NCBI GenBank assembly: GCA_014799385.1
Contig: JAAVIC010000022.1
Coordinates: 1 to 64,000 of the forward strand
Source: Oscillospiraceae bacterium
GTDB lineage: Bacteria; Bacillota; Clostridia; Oscillospirales; Ruminococcaceae
Direction: 5' to 3'
DNA length: 64,000 nucleotides
Shown here: positions 48,857-57,782 of the stretch, piece after piece
How positions within the stretch are numbered: the first letter of the stretch is position 1
How the letters are laid out: every line of letters starts with the position of its first letter
Position numbers and translations under genes: made by a program
Notes under the pieces: model-generated
The model's input: only the letters and a program-made list of their open reading frames with translations
Databases searched by the model: none
Told to the model about the DNA's origin: nothing

Positions 48857-51508
48857 ATGAAAAAACAAAAATTTGCGGACGTTGTGTTGGTTTTTGACAG
48901 TTATTACCGTGATAAACCTAATGCTGTGGCACTGATTCTTAAAAGAATCCTGTTGTGCTGCGGGATAAATTTATGCGCGCTGATGTATATTTTTCAGATT
49001 TATCAGCTTTCGGTGAATAGATTGCTGTCGGGAATAATTTGCGTGTTGGCATCGATTTTGTTCTCGGTTCTGTTTGTTTTTGTGAAAAAACTCATCGCCA
49101 TTCCAAGCATAATTCTGATTGTAGGATTGGCGATTTGGCGCATTGGAGAACCGTTCTTTGAGCGTTTGTCATTGTTTTGGGATAAAATTCTGTTGATTAT
49201 GGACGGCAGGTTTTTCTATTCGAGTTTTTTCATATCCAATGTTGTTACTCAGATCAACTCGCAATCACCGGCATATCAAAGGAGCGAGTTACTTGGTGTA
49301 ATATTATTGATTTCCATTTTTTCCTTTATCACAGCAGCGTGTCTGTTCAACAAAATCCACTCGCTCCCCATGATCCTTGTATGGATCATACTATGGATTC
49401 CTGCCCTTGTTGGTGAGAAGTTATACTTTAACTGGTGGTTAATTCCATCGGTGGCGCTATATATAGCGGTTATTGCGATGTCTATTTCATATTCGCAGGG
49501 GCTTGCGATTGGCAAGGGCGTGACCTCATATCACGGAGTTGTCAGATATAACGAGATTTCATTTCTCCGTCATACAGCAAAACAGCCTTACACTTCCAAG
49601 GTCGTAAACCGCCACGAATATTACTCCAAGTACTATTCACTCGGCACTTATTTGTTCATAGTGTTCGCGATTTTGGGAATTGTTTCGACAATACTATTAA
49701 ATGGAAAGGACGGATTGGACTATTCGACTTTTTATGATTTTGTTAACTCGATAGGACCAACAAGTCAACGTTCCAGTCCGTTTGAAAGCGGAGCTTTGTC
49801 AGAATACTTCATAAATCCGGGGTATAATATGAATTTTCGCGACGCCACTCTTGGAATAAGCTCACCCGGACAGGGAAATCAGGAAATTTTGAGTGTAACA
49901 AATTCCGGGGAACTGCCCGTGTATTTGCGAGGTGACATTGGGATTGATTTTACAGGTGGTTCATGGACATCGCCCGTGAATACCGACCTCAGCAAGGGTC
50001 TGTGGGAACAAACCGAACTATCCGATGCTTTCCGACCGGCAGAGCTGAACGCTCTTTTGGCATATATTGATGATCGGAACAGCGGCGATTTAATAATTCA
50101 TCCTGACTCTGATCTTATTCGTCAGCAAGATGTCACCGTGAACTATCTTTGTGACACAAATGTTGCTTTTTTGCCGTCTTATGCCACAGATTTTGGCTAT
50201 TACGGGAACGAAATGTTCGATATTTACGGCGATTTTGTTGCACGTGCCAACAAAAAATACAACACTGTCAGCACCCTTAATTTTACGGCGCTCGTCCCCA
50301 ATTATATAAACGTTGACAGCCTTTCCGGTGAATTGGGTTCGGATACCGTTGGAGTTGTGAATTATCTGATTGGTACTGATTTTTATGAAATTAATGATTA
50401 TTTTGACAAGTTCTGCAGTTCGGCAAATGTTTTTTCGCGGTATCGAGATTATGTGAACAGGGCATATCTGGACGTTCCGGACGAGCTTGCGGAGCCGCTT
50501 GATGTGTTCATTTCCGCGAATAATCTTGGGCTTCACGGCGGAGTTTTGGATGTACCCGAGGTATACCAAACCGCCGTGCGGGTTGCGGACTTTTTGCGCG
50601 ACAATTACACTTATTCACTAATCGCGCCCATTGATCCCAACAACCCGATAATGAGCTTCCTGAATGATGTGAAATCCGGACACTGCGCGCTTTATGCCAG
50701 CTCGATGACGCTGATTCTGAGGGAGATGGGGATTCCTGCCAGATATTGCACGGGATTTGTCGCACAGCCCGGTAACGGTGAGCCGCAGGTTCTGCGCGCC
50801 AGAAACCTCCATGCGTGGTGCGAGGTATATCTTGGGCGGCTTGGCTGGGTGACGTTTGATCCAACCAGTGCAGCGGCAATGGGAAATTTTGGCACAAGCG
50901 ATATTTCAATTCCCGACTTCTCGGGTGATTTTTCCGTTCCGCAAATCAGCATAAGTATTAGTTCGGACTCTGCGCAAAGCAGTGAGGTTTCAAGCGACTC
51001 ATCAAGTAAAACCGATGAGTCCGACAATAAATCAAATGATTCGGAAGAGTCTGATTCCACGATCGTTCCGTTTGGCAACAACAAGGTGAATCCATTGCAG
51101 TACATTTTGGGAATCTCGGGAATTGTAATTGTTGCGGGATTGATCGCGCTGGTAATTTACCGATACAAGGTGCTCGAAGATGATGCGAAAAAGGCACTAA
51201 AGCGTTACTACAAGAGCAATGATTCGGATTTGCTGCTTGCAAAAATTCACGATGTAATGTGGGTTTGCGGATTCCGCCCGAATCGCGGCGAGCTGCCCGA
51301 GGATTTTTATATGAGAGCCGACAAATCGCTTGGGTGCGAGATTTACAGCAATCATGAGGTGCTAGAGGCAGCGGCATTCGGAAAATCCGGCAGATCCGAT
51401 TGCAGAGCGCTCGCAAAATTACTGGAAAATCTTTACAATCAAGCGGAAAAAGATTCAAAATTCACAAGAAAAATTCGTCTTAGAAAAAGCCTTGTCAAGA
51501 ATAAATAA
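48857..51508 (+). CDS. TgpA-like membrane protein with transglutaminase domain
   Basis: 883 residues. Several membrane segments in the first ~290 residues, an extracellular region, a transglutaminase core with Cys610 (SGHCALYASS), His652 (NLHAWCEVY) and Asp668 (TFDPT). A Ser/Asp-rich linker (about 695-740), a further membrane segment (about 755-775) and a cytoplasmic tail follow. Homologues usually sit with MoxR ATPase and DUF58 genes; here the partner is the tubulin-like gene. Probably acts on wall or surface peptides. Confidence 0.87.
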   Translation: MKKQKFADVVLVFDSYYRDKPNAVALILKRILLCCGINLCALMYIFQIYQLSVNRLLSGIICVLASILFSVLFVFVKKLIAIPSIILIVGLAIWRIGEPFFERLSLFWDKILLIMDGRFFYSSFFISNVVTQINSQSPAYQRSELLGVILLISIFSFITAACLFNKIHSLPMILVWIILWIPALVGEKLYFNWWLIPSVALYIAVIAMSISYSQGLAIGKGVTSYHGVVRYNEISFLRHTAKQPYTSKVVNRHEYYSKYYSLGTYLFIVFAILGIVSTILLNGKDGLDYSTFYDFVNSIGPTSQRSSPFESGALSEYFINPGYNMNFRDATLGISSPGQGNQEILSVTNSGELPVYLRGDIGIDFTGGSWTSPVNTDLSKGLWEQTELSDAFRPAELNALLAYIDDRNSGDLIIHPDSDLIRQQDVTVNYLCDTNVAFLPSYATDFGYYGNEMFDIYGDFVARANKKYNTVSTLNFTALVPNYINVDSLSGELGSDTVGVVNYLIGTDFYEINDYFDKFCSSANVFSRYRDYVNRAYLDVPDELAEPLDVFISANNLGLHGGVLDVPEVYQTAVRVADFLRDNYTYSLIAPIDPNNPIMSFLNDVKSGHCALYASSMTLILREMGIPARYCTGFVAQPGNGEPQVLRARNLHAWCEVYLGRLGWVTFDPTSAAAMGNFGTSDISIPDFSGDFSVPQISISISSDSAQSSEVSSDSSSKTDESDNKSNDSEESDSTIVPFGNNKVNPLQYILGISGIVIVAGLIALVIYRYKVLEDDAKKALKRYYKSNDSDLLLAKIHDVMWVCGFRPNRGELPEDFYMRADKSLGCEIYSNHEVLEAAAFGKSGRSDCRALAKLLENLYNQAEKDSKFTRKIRLRKSLVKNK

Positions 51509-51524
51509 AAAATTCAAAAAGTAC

Positions 51525-51553
51525 TTGATTTTTCCAAAAAAGTGTGGTATAAT
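51525..51553 (+). promoter_or_regulatory. Promoter of the DHH phosphoesterase gene
   Basis: TTGATT (51525-51530), 17 bases, TATAAT (51548-51553), 33 bases before the start codon. Confidence 0.82.
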
Positions 51554-51586
51554 TAAATAGAACAAATTATTAAGGAGTGATATCCT

Positions 51587-52525
51587 ATGGCAATGCGGTT
51601 GATTACGCGGTCGGATTTTGACGGATTGGCTTGTGGCGCGCTTTTGCTGTGCGCAGGTATCGTTGATAGCTGGACTTTTGCGCATCCAAAAGATTTGCAA
51701 GATGGGTTGATTCCCGTCACAGAAAATGACTGCCTGGCGAATGTTCCGTTTGTCGAGGGGTGTGGATTGTGGTTCGATCATCACTCCAGTGAGGATGAGC
51801 GTATTCGTTACAAGGGCAAGTACAAGGGCGAAAGCCGTATTACACCTAGCTGCGCGCGCATTATTTACGAATACTACGGCGGGAAAGAGCGCTTCCCTAA
51901 TTTTGACGATTTGATGATCGCGGTTGATAAGGTCGACAGCGGAAATTTAACACGTGAAGAGATTTTGAACCCCACAGGTTGGATTCTTGTCGGATTTCTG
52001 ATGGATCCGCGAACCGGTCTGGGTCGTTTTAGGAATTTTACAATCAGCAACTACCAATTGATGGAAAAATTGTTGCGTTGCTGTGCGTATATGAGTACAG
52101 ATGAAATCCTCGCTATGCCCGATATTCAGGAGCGCATCAAGCTGTATAACGAGCAAACCGACTTGTTTAAGAATATGGTGCGCGAACATACACGCGTTGA
52201 TAACGATGTGATCATAACGGATTTGCGTGGTGTGAACCCGATTTACACCGGAAATCGATTCTTGATTTATTCTCTCTACCCCGAGCAGAACATATCATGC
52301 TGGATCGTTGACGGTAAGGGCGGCAAGGGATGCTCTTGTGCAGTGGGTTACTCCATTTTGAATCGAACTTCCCGCGTGGACGTTGGCTCGCTGATGTTGA
52401 AGTATGGCGGAGGCGGTCACAAGGCAGTTGGAACGTGTCAGTTCACTGATGCGGATGCAGCAACGCAAGTTCCGAAACTGCTTGATGAACTTGTGAATTA
52501 TAATAAATATTACTCCTTTTCTTGA
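51587..52525 (+). CDS. DHH-family phosphoesterase (exopolyphosphatase-like)
   Basis: 312 residues. DHH motifs: ITRSDFDGLACGAL (6-19), LWFDHHSSED (61-70) and a C-terminal DHHA1 GGGGHKAVGTCQF (about 276-288). It hydrolyses phosphoester or phosphoanhydride bonds with Mn; the exact substrate (polyphosphate, short oligonucleotide or other) cannot be read. It lies alone between its own promoter and a bidirectional terminator. AAGGAGTG upstream. Confidence 0.85.
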   Translation: MAMRLITRSDFDGLACGALLLCAGIVDSWTFAHPKDLQDGLIPVTENDCLANVPFVEGCGLWFDHHSSEDERIRYKGKYKGESRITPSCARIIYEYYGGKERFPNFDDLMIAVDKVDSGNLTREEILNPTGWILVGFLMDPRTGLGRFRNFTISNYQLMEKLLRCCAYMSTDEILAMPDIQERIKLYNEQTDLFKNMVREHTRVDNDVIITDLRGVNPIYTGNRFLIYSLYPEQNISCWIVDGKGGKGCSCAVGYSILNRTSRVDVGSLMLKYGGGGHKAVGTCQFTDADAATQVPKLLDELVNYNKYYSFS

Positions 52526-52537
52526 TATGTAAATTAA

Positions 52538-52570
52538 AGTTAAACGCAACTGCTTCAGTTGCGTTTAACT
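52538..52570. terminator. Bidirectional terminator
   Basis: AGTTAAACGCAACT (52538-52551) pairs perfectly with AGTTGCGTTTAACT (52557-52570), 5-base loop. It serves the convergent DHH and trmO genes and overlaps the last codons of trmO. Confidence 0.85.
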
Positions 52571-53226
52571 ATTTTGGTGATATATAATTTGGGGTTTTCA
52601 ACATAGAACGAAACCTCGAAACCTCCGTAAGACATTGTGTAGATACGTTCCGCATTGGACTGGTATTGCGGACGCGGGTCCTGGGCAAGCAGCTCAATCA
52701 GAACATCAAGCTTTTCATTGGGAATCGTATCGGCGATATTTTGTGGTATGACAACATCAAGTATACCCGATGTTGTTGCAAGTGCCCACCCGTTGGAGGC
52801 TTCGGGAATGCTGTCGGCATATGGAATATACGGCTTGATATCAAAAATCGGTGTGCCGTCCATCAAATCCGCGCCGCTAACGACCAACATACCGGGTTTG
52901 ATCTCCTCAAGCCGCACCACGCTTAGCCCCAGCCGATTGGGACGAAACGGCGACCGCGTTGCGAATACGCCTTTTCGTACATTTCCGCCGAGTCGGGGAG
53001 GACGAACCGTTGGTGAAAACGTATCCTCCGGGACTTGAGAAAATCCCCAAATCAGCCAAATGTGTGAAAAATCTTCCAGCCCTCGAAAACAATTCAAATC
53101 AGAAAATTCATCTTCAAAAACAATTTCGGAACGAATAGATGTTAATCCACTTTGTCGTGGAGTACCAAATTTCTCGATTAAATCGTTGTGGATTTGCGCA
53201 ATTTGGCGAATTGTGTATGAAAACAT
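52555..53226 (-). CDS. trmO: tRNA t6A37 methyltransferase TrmO (TsaA/YaeB family)
   Basis: 223 residues. Family features: N-terminal IAQIHNDLIEKFGTPRQSG, IVFEDEF, GLEDFSHIWLIWGFSQ, and the diagnostic GVFATRSPFRPNRLGLSVV, then LMDGTPIFDIKPYIPYAD. It methylates N6-threonylcarbamoyladenosine at position 37 of threonine tRNA using SAM. It starts 9 bases after the stop of the GTPase-nuclease fusion gene, so two translation-related genes share an operon. Confidence 0.93.
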   Translation of the reverse strand: MFSYTIRQIAQIHNDLIEKFGTPRQSGLTSIRSEIVFEDEFSDLNCFRGLEDFSHIWLIWGFSQVPEDTFSPTVRPPRLGGNVRKGVFATRSPFRPNRLGLSVVRLEEIKPGMLVVSGADLMDGTPIFDIKPYIPYADSIPEASNGWALATTSGILDVVIPQNIADTIPNEKLDVLIELLAQDPRPQYQSNAERIYTMSYGGFEVSFYVENPKLYITKIVKRN

Positions 53227-53235
53227 TATAATTTC

Positions 53236-55755
53236 TCACTTTCGATGCATTTTGTCCAGTATTTCTTGAATCGCCCGATTGATTTCATCAACTTCGAGTT
53301 TAAATTCGCGAGCCGAAATGCGTGTCGCCCCGGAACCCAGAATAATGAGCTGCTCCGTGCCGTCTGAAGTCGCCACACGAACGCGGTTGTCGCTGCTCAA
53401 CCGATGTGCGGTCTTTTCGATGAACATATCCGCAGTTTCCGCTTCGCGAGTGTAGACCACTTTTAGATTTCCGTATTCTTCCACCTCTCGGTCGCTTTTA
53501 ACTCGATATGCATCGAAAACCAAAATCACATTGCAGCGCCGAAAACCTTGATAATTACACAATATATTGATGAGCTGTGCACGCGCGGCGCCAAGATTTA
53601 GTCTGGCAATCTCTGCCAGCTCATCCCACGAAAAGATAATATTGTATCCATCAACCAACAAAAATTCCTCGCCGCGCTTTGGCGGCGGGAGCTTCGCGGT
53701 TTTCTCTAAATCCTTGTCGCGCCGCATTGCTACGCGGTTTTCACGTTTTATCTTGCCATATGTTCGTTCAAAAATTTCCATTAATTCCTTGTCAGTTGCC
53801 GCACGTTGCTTATATGATGCAATCTCGGTTTTTGTTGGATATTCAACTTCTTTCGCACGGAATACATACGGAATGTGCATTTTCTCGGGAACTTCACTCC
53901 ATTTAACCAGTTGCGCCGCACCATGTGAGCAAAAGATACTATCCGCAGTGTTTTCAATATCGGATTCGTGATTATAACCAATTTTCTCGATGATCTCTTG
54001 TGCATTGTGACAAGGGAAATATCCCTTCGGAATTAAAGTTAGACTCCCCAAACCGTGCGTATATGCATTAACCTCGCGTTGATAACCGCGCATTTCATAA
54101 ATTGAGCAGCTCCCGGTGATTGTTGAAAATTCAGTAAAACCGCATGGCTCCGTGAAATCCGCGTCCATTCGTTCCAAGTCGGTAAGCGCTCTGCCAACGC
54201 AATTGACAGGTATCTCCAATTTGAACGAGTAAAACGGTTCAAGCAGTATGGATTTTCCGCTTGCAAGTCCTTGCCGAACGGCTCTCCATGCGGCCTCACG
54301 AAAATCACCGCCCTCAGTATGCTTTTGGTGTGCTCGTCCGGCGACTAGCGTAATTTTCACATCTGTGAGCGGTGATCCGGTCAAAACGCCGAGATGTGAC
54401 CTCTCTCGGAGAGATTCAATCACCTGATTCTGCCAATTTTCCTCCAGATTATTACATTTTGAGCAAATTTCAATTCCGCTCCCCGGTGGCAGCGGCTCAA
54501 GGAGCAGATGTACCTCCGCATAGTGACGAAGAGGCTCATAGTGCCCCACGCCCTCGATTGGCTCTGCAATTGTTTCACGATATGAAATATTCCCCTCGTC
54601 AAACGTCACATTCAGACCGAATCGCTCTGCTATGCGACTTTGAAGTACCTCAAGTTGCAGCTCACCCATCACCGAAACGTGAATTTCGTTCAGTTGAGAA
54701 CTCCAAATGAATTTTAACTGCGGATCTTCTTGCTCTAATGCTTTAAGCCTCGAAAGTGTTTCGACCGAATCCGCCCCCTCCGGTAGGATTATCCGATACT
54801 CGAGAATCGACTCCAGGACCGGCTTTGCGCCTATTTCCTGCACCCCGAACGCTTGTCCAGCATATGTCTGTGACAATCCAACCAACGCGCAAAGCTGCCC
54901 CGATTCGGCAGAATCGATTTGTGTGAATTTTGTTCCGTTATAAACGCGGATTTGTGAAATTTTGTCACCTGAATTGTCAATAGCTGTGCGGTTTTTCAGC
55001 ACTCCGCCGTTGATTTTGATGTGTGTTAGACGCGAACCTTTTTCATCGGTAGTGATTTTGTACACTAAGGCAGCAAAGTCTTCGGAGCGCGATTTGGGTA
55101 TCGCAAGCCGTTCCAGAACGCTAAGAAGTTCATCAATGCCCTCGGATTTTAGTGCCGCCCCGAACATTACAGGGAACACCCTCCGCGTTGCAATGGTGCT
55201 TGAAATAAGGGTTTCCGGCACATTTCCGGAATCAAGCAGGGAATTCATACATTCCTCGTCCAGCTCAGCAATATGTTCAAGAAAATTATTGTCCAATTCA
55301 ACGAAATTTTTGTCTAACTTCAACAAATCATCAAGCAGTTCTTTGTTAGATTTATACGAAATATCCATCTTGTTCACAAAAACGAACACAGGAACTCCGG
55401 CTCGCTGTAAAAGCCCCCAAAGCGTTGCTGTATGCGGCTGAACGCCGTCCGTGCCGCTGATTACCAACACCGCTGCATCCAGAACCGAAATCGCACGCTC
55501 TGCCTCGGTAGAAAAATCCATGTGACCGGGGGTATCGAGAATTGTTATTTCGCAGTCATTAATTCTCAGAATCGCCTGTTTTGAGAAAATAGTTATCCCG
55601 CGTTCACGTTCAATCGGATTGTTATCAAGGAATGCATCGCCGTTGTCGACCCGCCCGCATTGCCGAATCGTCCCCGACTTGAACAGCATAGCCTCAGCAA
55701 GTGTGGTTTTTCCGGCATCAACGTGAGCCGCCAACCCGATAACCAGTCTTTTCAT
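53236..55755 (-). CDS. TetM/EF-G-like translation GTPase fused to a YacP/Rae1 NYN ribonuclease
   Basis: 839 residues. Residues 1-~660 are a ribosome-protection-type translation GTPase: P-loop AHVDAGKTT (10-18), DTPGH (74-78), NKMD (128-131), then EF-G-like domains II-V. Residues ~696-839 are a complete YacP/Rae1 domain: LLVDGYN with Asp702, VFDAYRVK with Asp748, TREAETAD, ATSDGTEQ with Asp798, SAREF. Rae1 of Bacillus cleaves mRNA in the ribosomal A site. Here the nuclease is covalently tied to a factor that enters that site. A linker of KRGEE type joins them. Role in ribosome rescue or regulated mRNA cleavage is inferred. The gene gives no evidence for tetracycline resistance. Confidence 0.93.
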   Translation of the reverse strand: MKRLVIGLAAHVDAGKTTLAEAMLFKSGTIRQCGRVDNGDAFLDNNPIERERGITIFSKQAILRINDCEITILDTPGHMDFSTEAERAISVLDAAVLVISGTDGVQPHTATLWGLLQRAGVPVFVFVNKMDISYKSNKELLDDLLKLDKNFVELDNNFLEHIAELDEECMNSLLDSGNVPETLISSTIATRRVFPVMFGAALKSEGIDELLSVLERLAIPKSRSEDFAALVYKITTDEKGSRLTHIKINGGVLKNRTAIDNSGDKISQIRVYNGTKFTQIDSAESGQLCALVGLSQTYAGQAFGVQEIGAKPVLESILEYRIILPEGADSVETLSRLKALEQEDPQLKFIWSSQLNEIHVSVMGELQLEVLQSRIAERFGLNVTFDEGNISYRETIAEPIEGVGHYEPLRHYAEVHLLLEPLPPGSGIEICSKCNNLEENWQNQVIESLRERSHLGVLTGSPLTDVKITLVAGRAHQKHTEGGDFREAAWRAVRQGLASGKSILLEPFYSFKLEIPVNCVGRALTDLERMDADFTEPCGFTEFSTITGSCSIYEMRGYQREVNAYTHGLGSLTLIPKGYFPCHNAQEIIEKIGYNHESDIENTADSIFCSHGAAQLVKWSEVPEKMHIPYVFRAKEVEYPTKTEIASYKQRAATDKELMEIFERTYGKIKRENRVAMRRDKDLEKTAKLPPPKRGEEFLLVDGYNIIFSWDELAEIARLNLGAARAQLINILCNYQGFRRCNVILVFDAYRVKSDREVEEYGNLKVVYTREAETADMFIEKTAHRLSSDNRVRVATSDGTEQLIILGSGATRISAREFKLEVDEINRAIQEILDKMHRK

Positions 55756-55794
55756 TTTTTCTCACCTACGATTCTTGTTAAAATTGCATAAATT

Positions 55795-55815
55795 ATCCCG
55801 CTTTGAGAGCGGGAT
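55795..55815 (-). terminator. Short hairpin between AcpS-like and GTPase-nuclease genes
   Basis: ATCCCGC / 7-base loop / GCGGGAT, without a clear T-run on the minus strand. A weak terminator or mRNA stabiliser within the leftward operon. Confidence 0.5.
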
Positions 55816-55842
55816 AGAATGTGTTTGTATAATTCGCACAAA

Positions 55843-56220
55843 TCAACGTGTAATAATCACTGTTGCTGTCGCGTAATGCTTGCAGTGGTCAACGGAAATG
55901 TTGATTTCAAAGCCCTCGCGCTGTTCCATCAGCTTCGCATTTCCGCTTGTGATGATGAACGGAGAACCCAATCTATCGCGTAAAACCGCAATGTCGCGCG
56001 CTCTGATAATGCGAAAACCGGTACCGATCGCCTTTGCCAATGCAATTTTTACACAGTAGTTTTCAGCAATAAGTGCTGGTGACAACTTACGGGAAACGAA
56101 AAAACGTATCTCGTCCGCAGAAAAATAATTCGACAGAAAAAATCTGTTTTTCGCACTTTTGGCGATTCGTGGAATCTCTACAATTGCTGTTCCGGTTCGG
56201 ATAAACAATTTACTTGGCAT
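55843..56220 (-). CDS. AcpS-like protein lacking both metal-binding acidic residues
   Basis: 125 residues, normal AcpS length. It aligns with holo-ACP synthase throughout: RTGTAIVEIPRI, the YCVKIALAKAIGTGF helix, LRDRLGSPFI, and a C-terminal DHCKHYATATVII. The conserved Asp of G(T/I)DIVEI is Ala here, and the Glu of KEA is Ile. Those two residues coordinate Mg and are needed for phosphopantetheine transfer in characterised enzymes. It is therefore probably inactive as an ACP synthase. The start at 56220 overlaps the upstream gene by 11 bases. Confidence 0.75.
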   Translation of the reverse strand: MPSKLFIRTGTAIVEIPRIAKSAKNRFFLSNYFSADEIRFFVSRKLSPALIAENYCVKIALAKAIGTGFRIIRARDIAVLRDRLGSPFIITSGNAKLMEQREGFEINISVDHCKHYATATVIITR

Positions 56221-56728
56221 GGCTCTGTAACCTCGTGCGGAGCATTCCCGGAACTTGCTGCACAATCGCTTTCTTTGTCTTTTCATTGGGGCTGAAAATC
56301 AGCATAACTGTGCCATAATCACCGTGCTCTACGAACAAATAAGCAACATCGTTCTCGTTGCCGCTCGATGCGTGAACAGTTGTCTTGGCGCGATTTCCAT
56401 TCACCGGCGGCTTTTTTTCGGTAAAATCCTGCGCCTTGGACAAATCAATTGTGATCATACGTTTCCGGCGACTTTTGGCAATGATTTTATCAACGTCCAT
56501 CTGATTGTTGGTGATGATATACTCGTATTCCGAGTTGATATTTCTAACCAGCCACACACACAAGGCAATCGCCCCCGGCACTCCAAAAAACAATATCGGA
56601 GAGATAAACCCGGCACCTAAAACACACAGCATTGATACTATCGCTGCCGCGAGGATCAATCCGATTGCTTTCAGGACATCAGCTCCCGTCCGCTTTTTAG
56701 CAACCAATTGTTCACATACACAATCCAT
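56210..56728 (-). CDS. Two-helix membrane protein, DUF6106-like
   Basis: 172 residues. Two membrane segments at ~19-62 (AIGLILAAAIVSMLCVLGAG and SPILFFGVPGAIALCVWLVR), then a cytoplasmic beta-rich domain with YEYIITNNQMDVDKIIAKSRRKRM, resembling DUF6106/PH-like membrane-tail proteins of Clostridia. First gene of a leftward operon with the AcpS-like protein, the GTPase-nuclease and trmO. Confidence 0.7.
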   Translation of the reverse strand: MDCVCEQLVAKKRTGADVLKAIGLILAAAIVSMLCVLGAGFISPILFFGVPGAIALCVWLVRNINSEYEYIITNNQMDVDKIIAKSRRKRMITIDLSKAQDFTEKKPPVNGNRAKTTVHASSGNENDVAYLFVEHGDYGTVMLIFSPNEKTKKAIVQQVPGMLRTRLQSHAK

Positions 56729-56756
56729 TAGAACACTCCCATAAATTTCTACTGTA

Positions 56757-56786
56757 ATTATACCACATTTGTTAGCAAATTGTCAA
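56757..56786 (-). promoter_or_regulatory. Promoter of the leftward four-gene operon
   Basis: Read leftward: TTGACA (56781-56786), 18 bases, TATAAT (56757-56762), 29 bases before the start codon at 56728. Confidence 0.85.
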
Positions 56787-56790
56787 GAGG

Positions 56791-56834
56791 TTTTATGGAA
56801 TTTCGATAAATTTTATCGAACTTTTTCCATAAAA
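56791..56834. repeat. Palindromic A/T-rich hairpin between divergent promoters
   Basis: TTTTATGGAA (56791-56800) and TTCCATAAAA (56825-56834) are perfect complements. An inner CGATAAA/TTTATCG dyad lies between. It lies between the divergent promoters and may be a binding site. Confidence 0.5.
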
Positions 56835-56877
56835 TTGCTTGTATTATAAAATTTGCGTGAAAATTTACGAATATGTG

Positions 56878-56906
56878 TTGAAATTTACGGATTAATTTGG
56901 TATAAT
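56878..56906 (+). promoter_or_regulatory. Promoter of proB
   Basis: TTGAAA (56878-56883), 17 bases, TATAAT (56901-56906). The ~70-base leader has no T-box or other riboswitch I can see. Confidence 0.82.
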
Positions 56907-56980
56907 AAAATAGTATGGGTATCTTAATACTTATTGGAAAATACAGGAGATTTCCGTGGAATAAAAAGGACTGATAAATT

Positions 56981-57775
56981 ATGCCGAATTTTAGGGACAA
57001 AAAACGTGTTGTAATCAAGGTTGGCAGCAGCACGCTCGCCTATCCCGAAACGGGAAGTATGAACATTCGCAAGAGCCGCGCGTTGGTCGAGGTTCTGTCG
57101 GATTTGAAAAACGCGGGCAAGGAAATCGTGTTCGTAAGCTCGGGGGCACAGTGTGTGGGCGCGGCGAAAGGCGGATTTCCGAACAAGCCGCGGGACATTC
57201 CGTCAAAGCAAGCGTGCGCGGCAATCGGTCAGACCGAACTGATGAAGTTTTACAGCGAGAACTTCGAGCGTTACAACCATAAGGTCGCGCAGCTTCTGCT
57301 GACGCGTGACGTCATCAGTAACGAAACCCGCCGCACAAACGTTATCAATACGTTTAACAAGTTGTTTGAAATGTCGGTGATTCCGATTATCAACGCTAAC
57401 GATGTTGTATCCATCAAGCAGCTCGATTTCGATGAGAATGACACGCTCTCGGCGATCGTTGCAACACTCTGCAAGGCTGACCTGTTGGTGATGCTCACCG
57501 ATGTGGACGGGCTTTACACCGGTGATCCCACCAATCCCGAGTCGAAATTCATTCCCGAGGTTGACAACATAAATATGGAGATCATCACAATGGCGCAGGG
57601 AAGCGGCTCAGCAGTCGGTACGGGCGGAATGCTCACCAAGATAGAGGCGGCTCAGATCGCTGCCGAAGCGGGAATCGACTCCGTGATTATCGGAAATAAA
57701 GACCCCAAGCTGCTCTACGAGCTGTTTGAAACGGATAACGCCCGCTGCACTTACTTCAAGGCTCCGAGGGACTGA
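56981..57775 (+). CDS. proB: Glutamate 5-kinase
   Basis: 264 residues. Amino-acid-kinase fold: VVIKVGSSTLAYPETG (10-25), VFVSSGAQCVGAAKG, IINANDVV, LLVMLTDVDGLYTGDPTNPE and GSGSAVGTGGMLTKIEAAQIA. It phosphorylates glutamate in the first step of proline synthesis. The C-terminal PUA domain of the E. coli enzyme is absent, as in many Clostridia. AAAAGGACTG upstream. proA follows after a small inserted element. Confidence 0.95.
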   Translation: MPNFRDKKRVVIKVGSSTLAYPETGSMNIRKSRALVEVLSDLKNAGKEIVFVSSGAQCVGAAKGGFPNKPRDIPSKQACAAIGQTELMKFYSENFERYNHKVAQLLLTRDVISNETRRTNVINTFNKLFEMSVIPIINANDVVSIKQLDFDENDTLSAIVATLCKADLLVMLTDVDGLYTGDPTNPESKFIPEVDNINMEIITMAQGSGSAVGTGGMLTKIEAAQIAAEAGIDSVIIGNKDPKLLYELFETDNARCTYFKAPRD

Positions 57776-57782
57776 AACTATA

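Noticed and set aside
53236-55755. Tetracycline-resistance ribosomal protection gene (tetM/tetO-like)
   Set aside because: The GTPase part is related, but the C-terminal Rae1 nuclease and chromosomal operon with trmO argue against a resistance gene; no resistance function is claimed.
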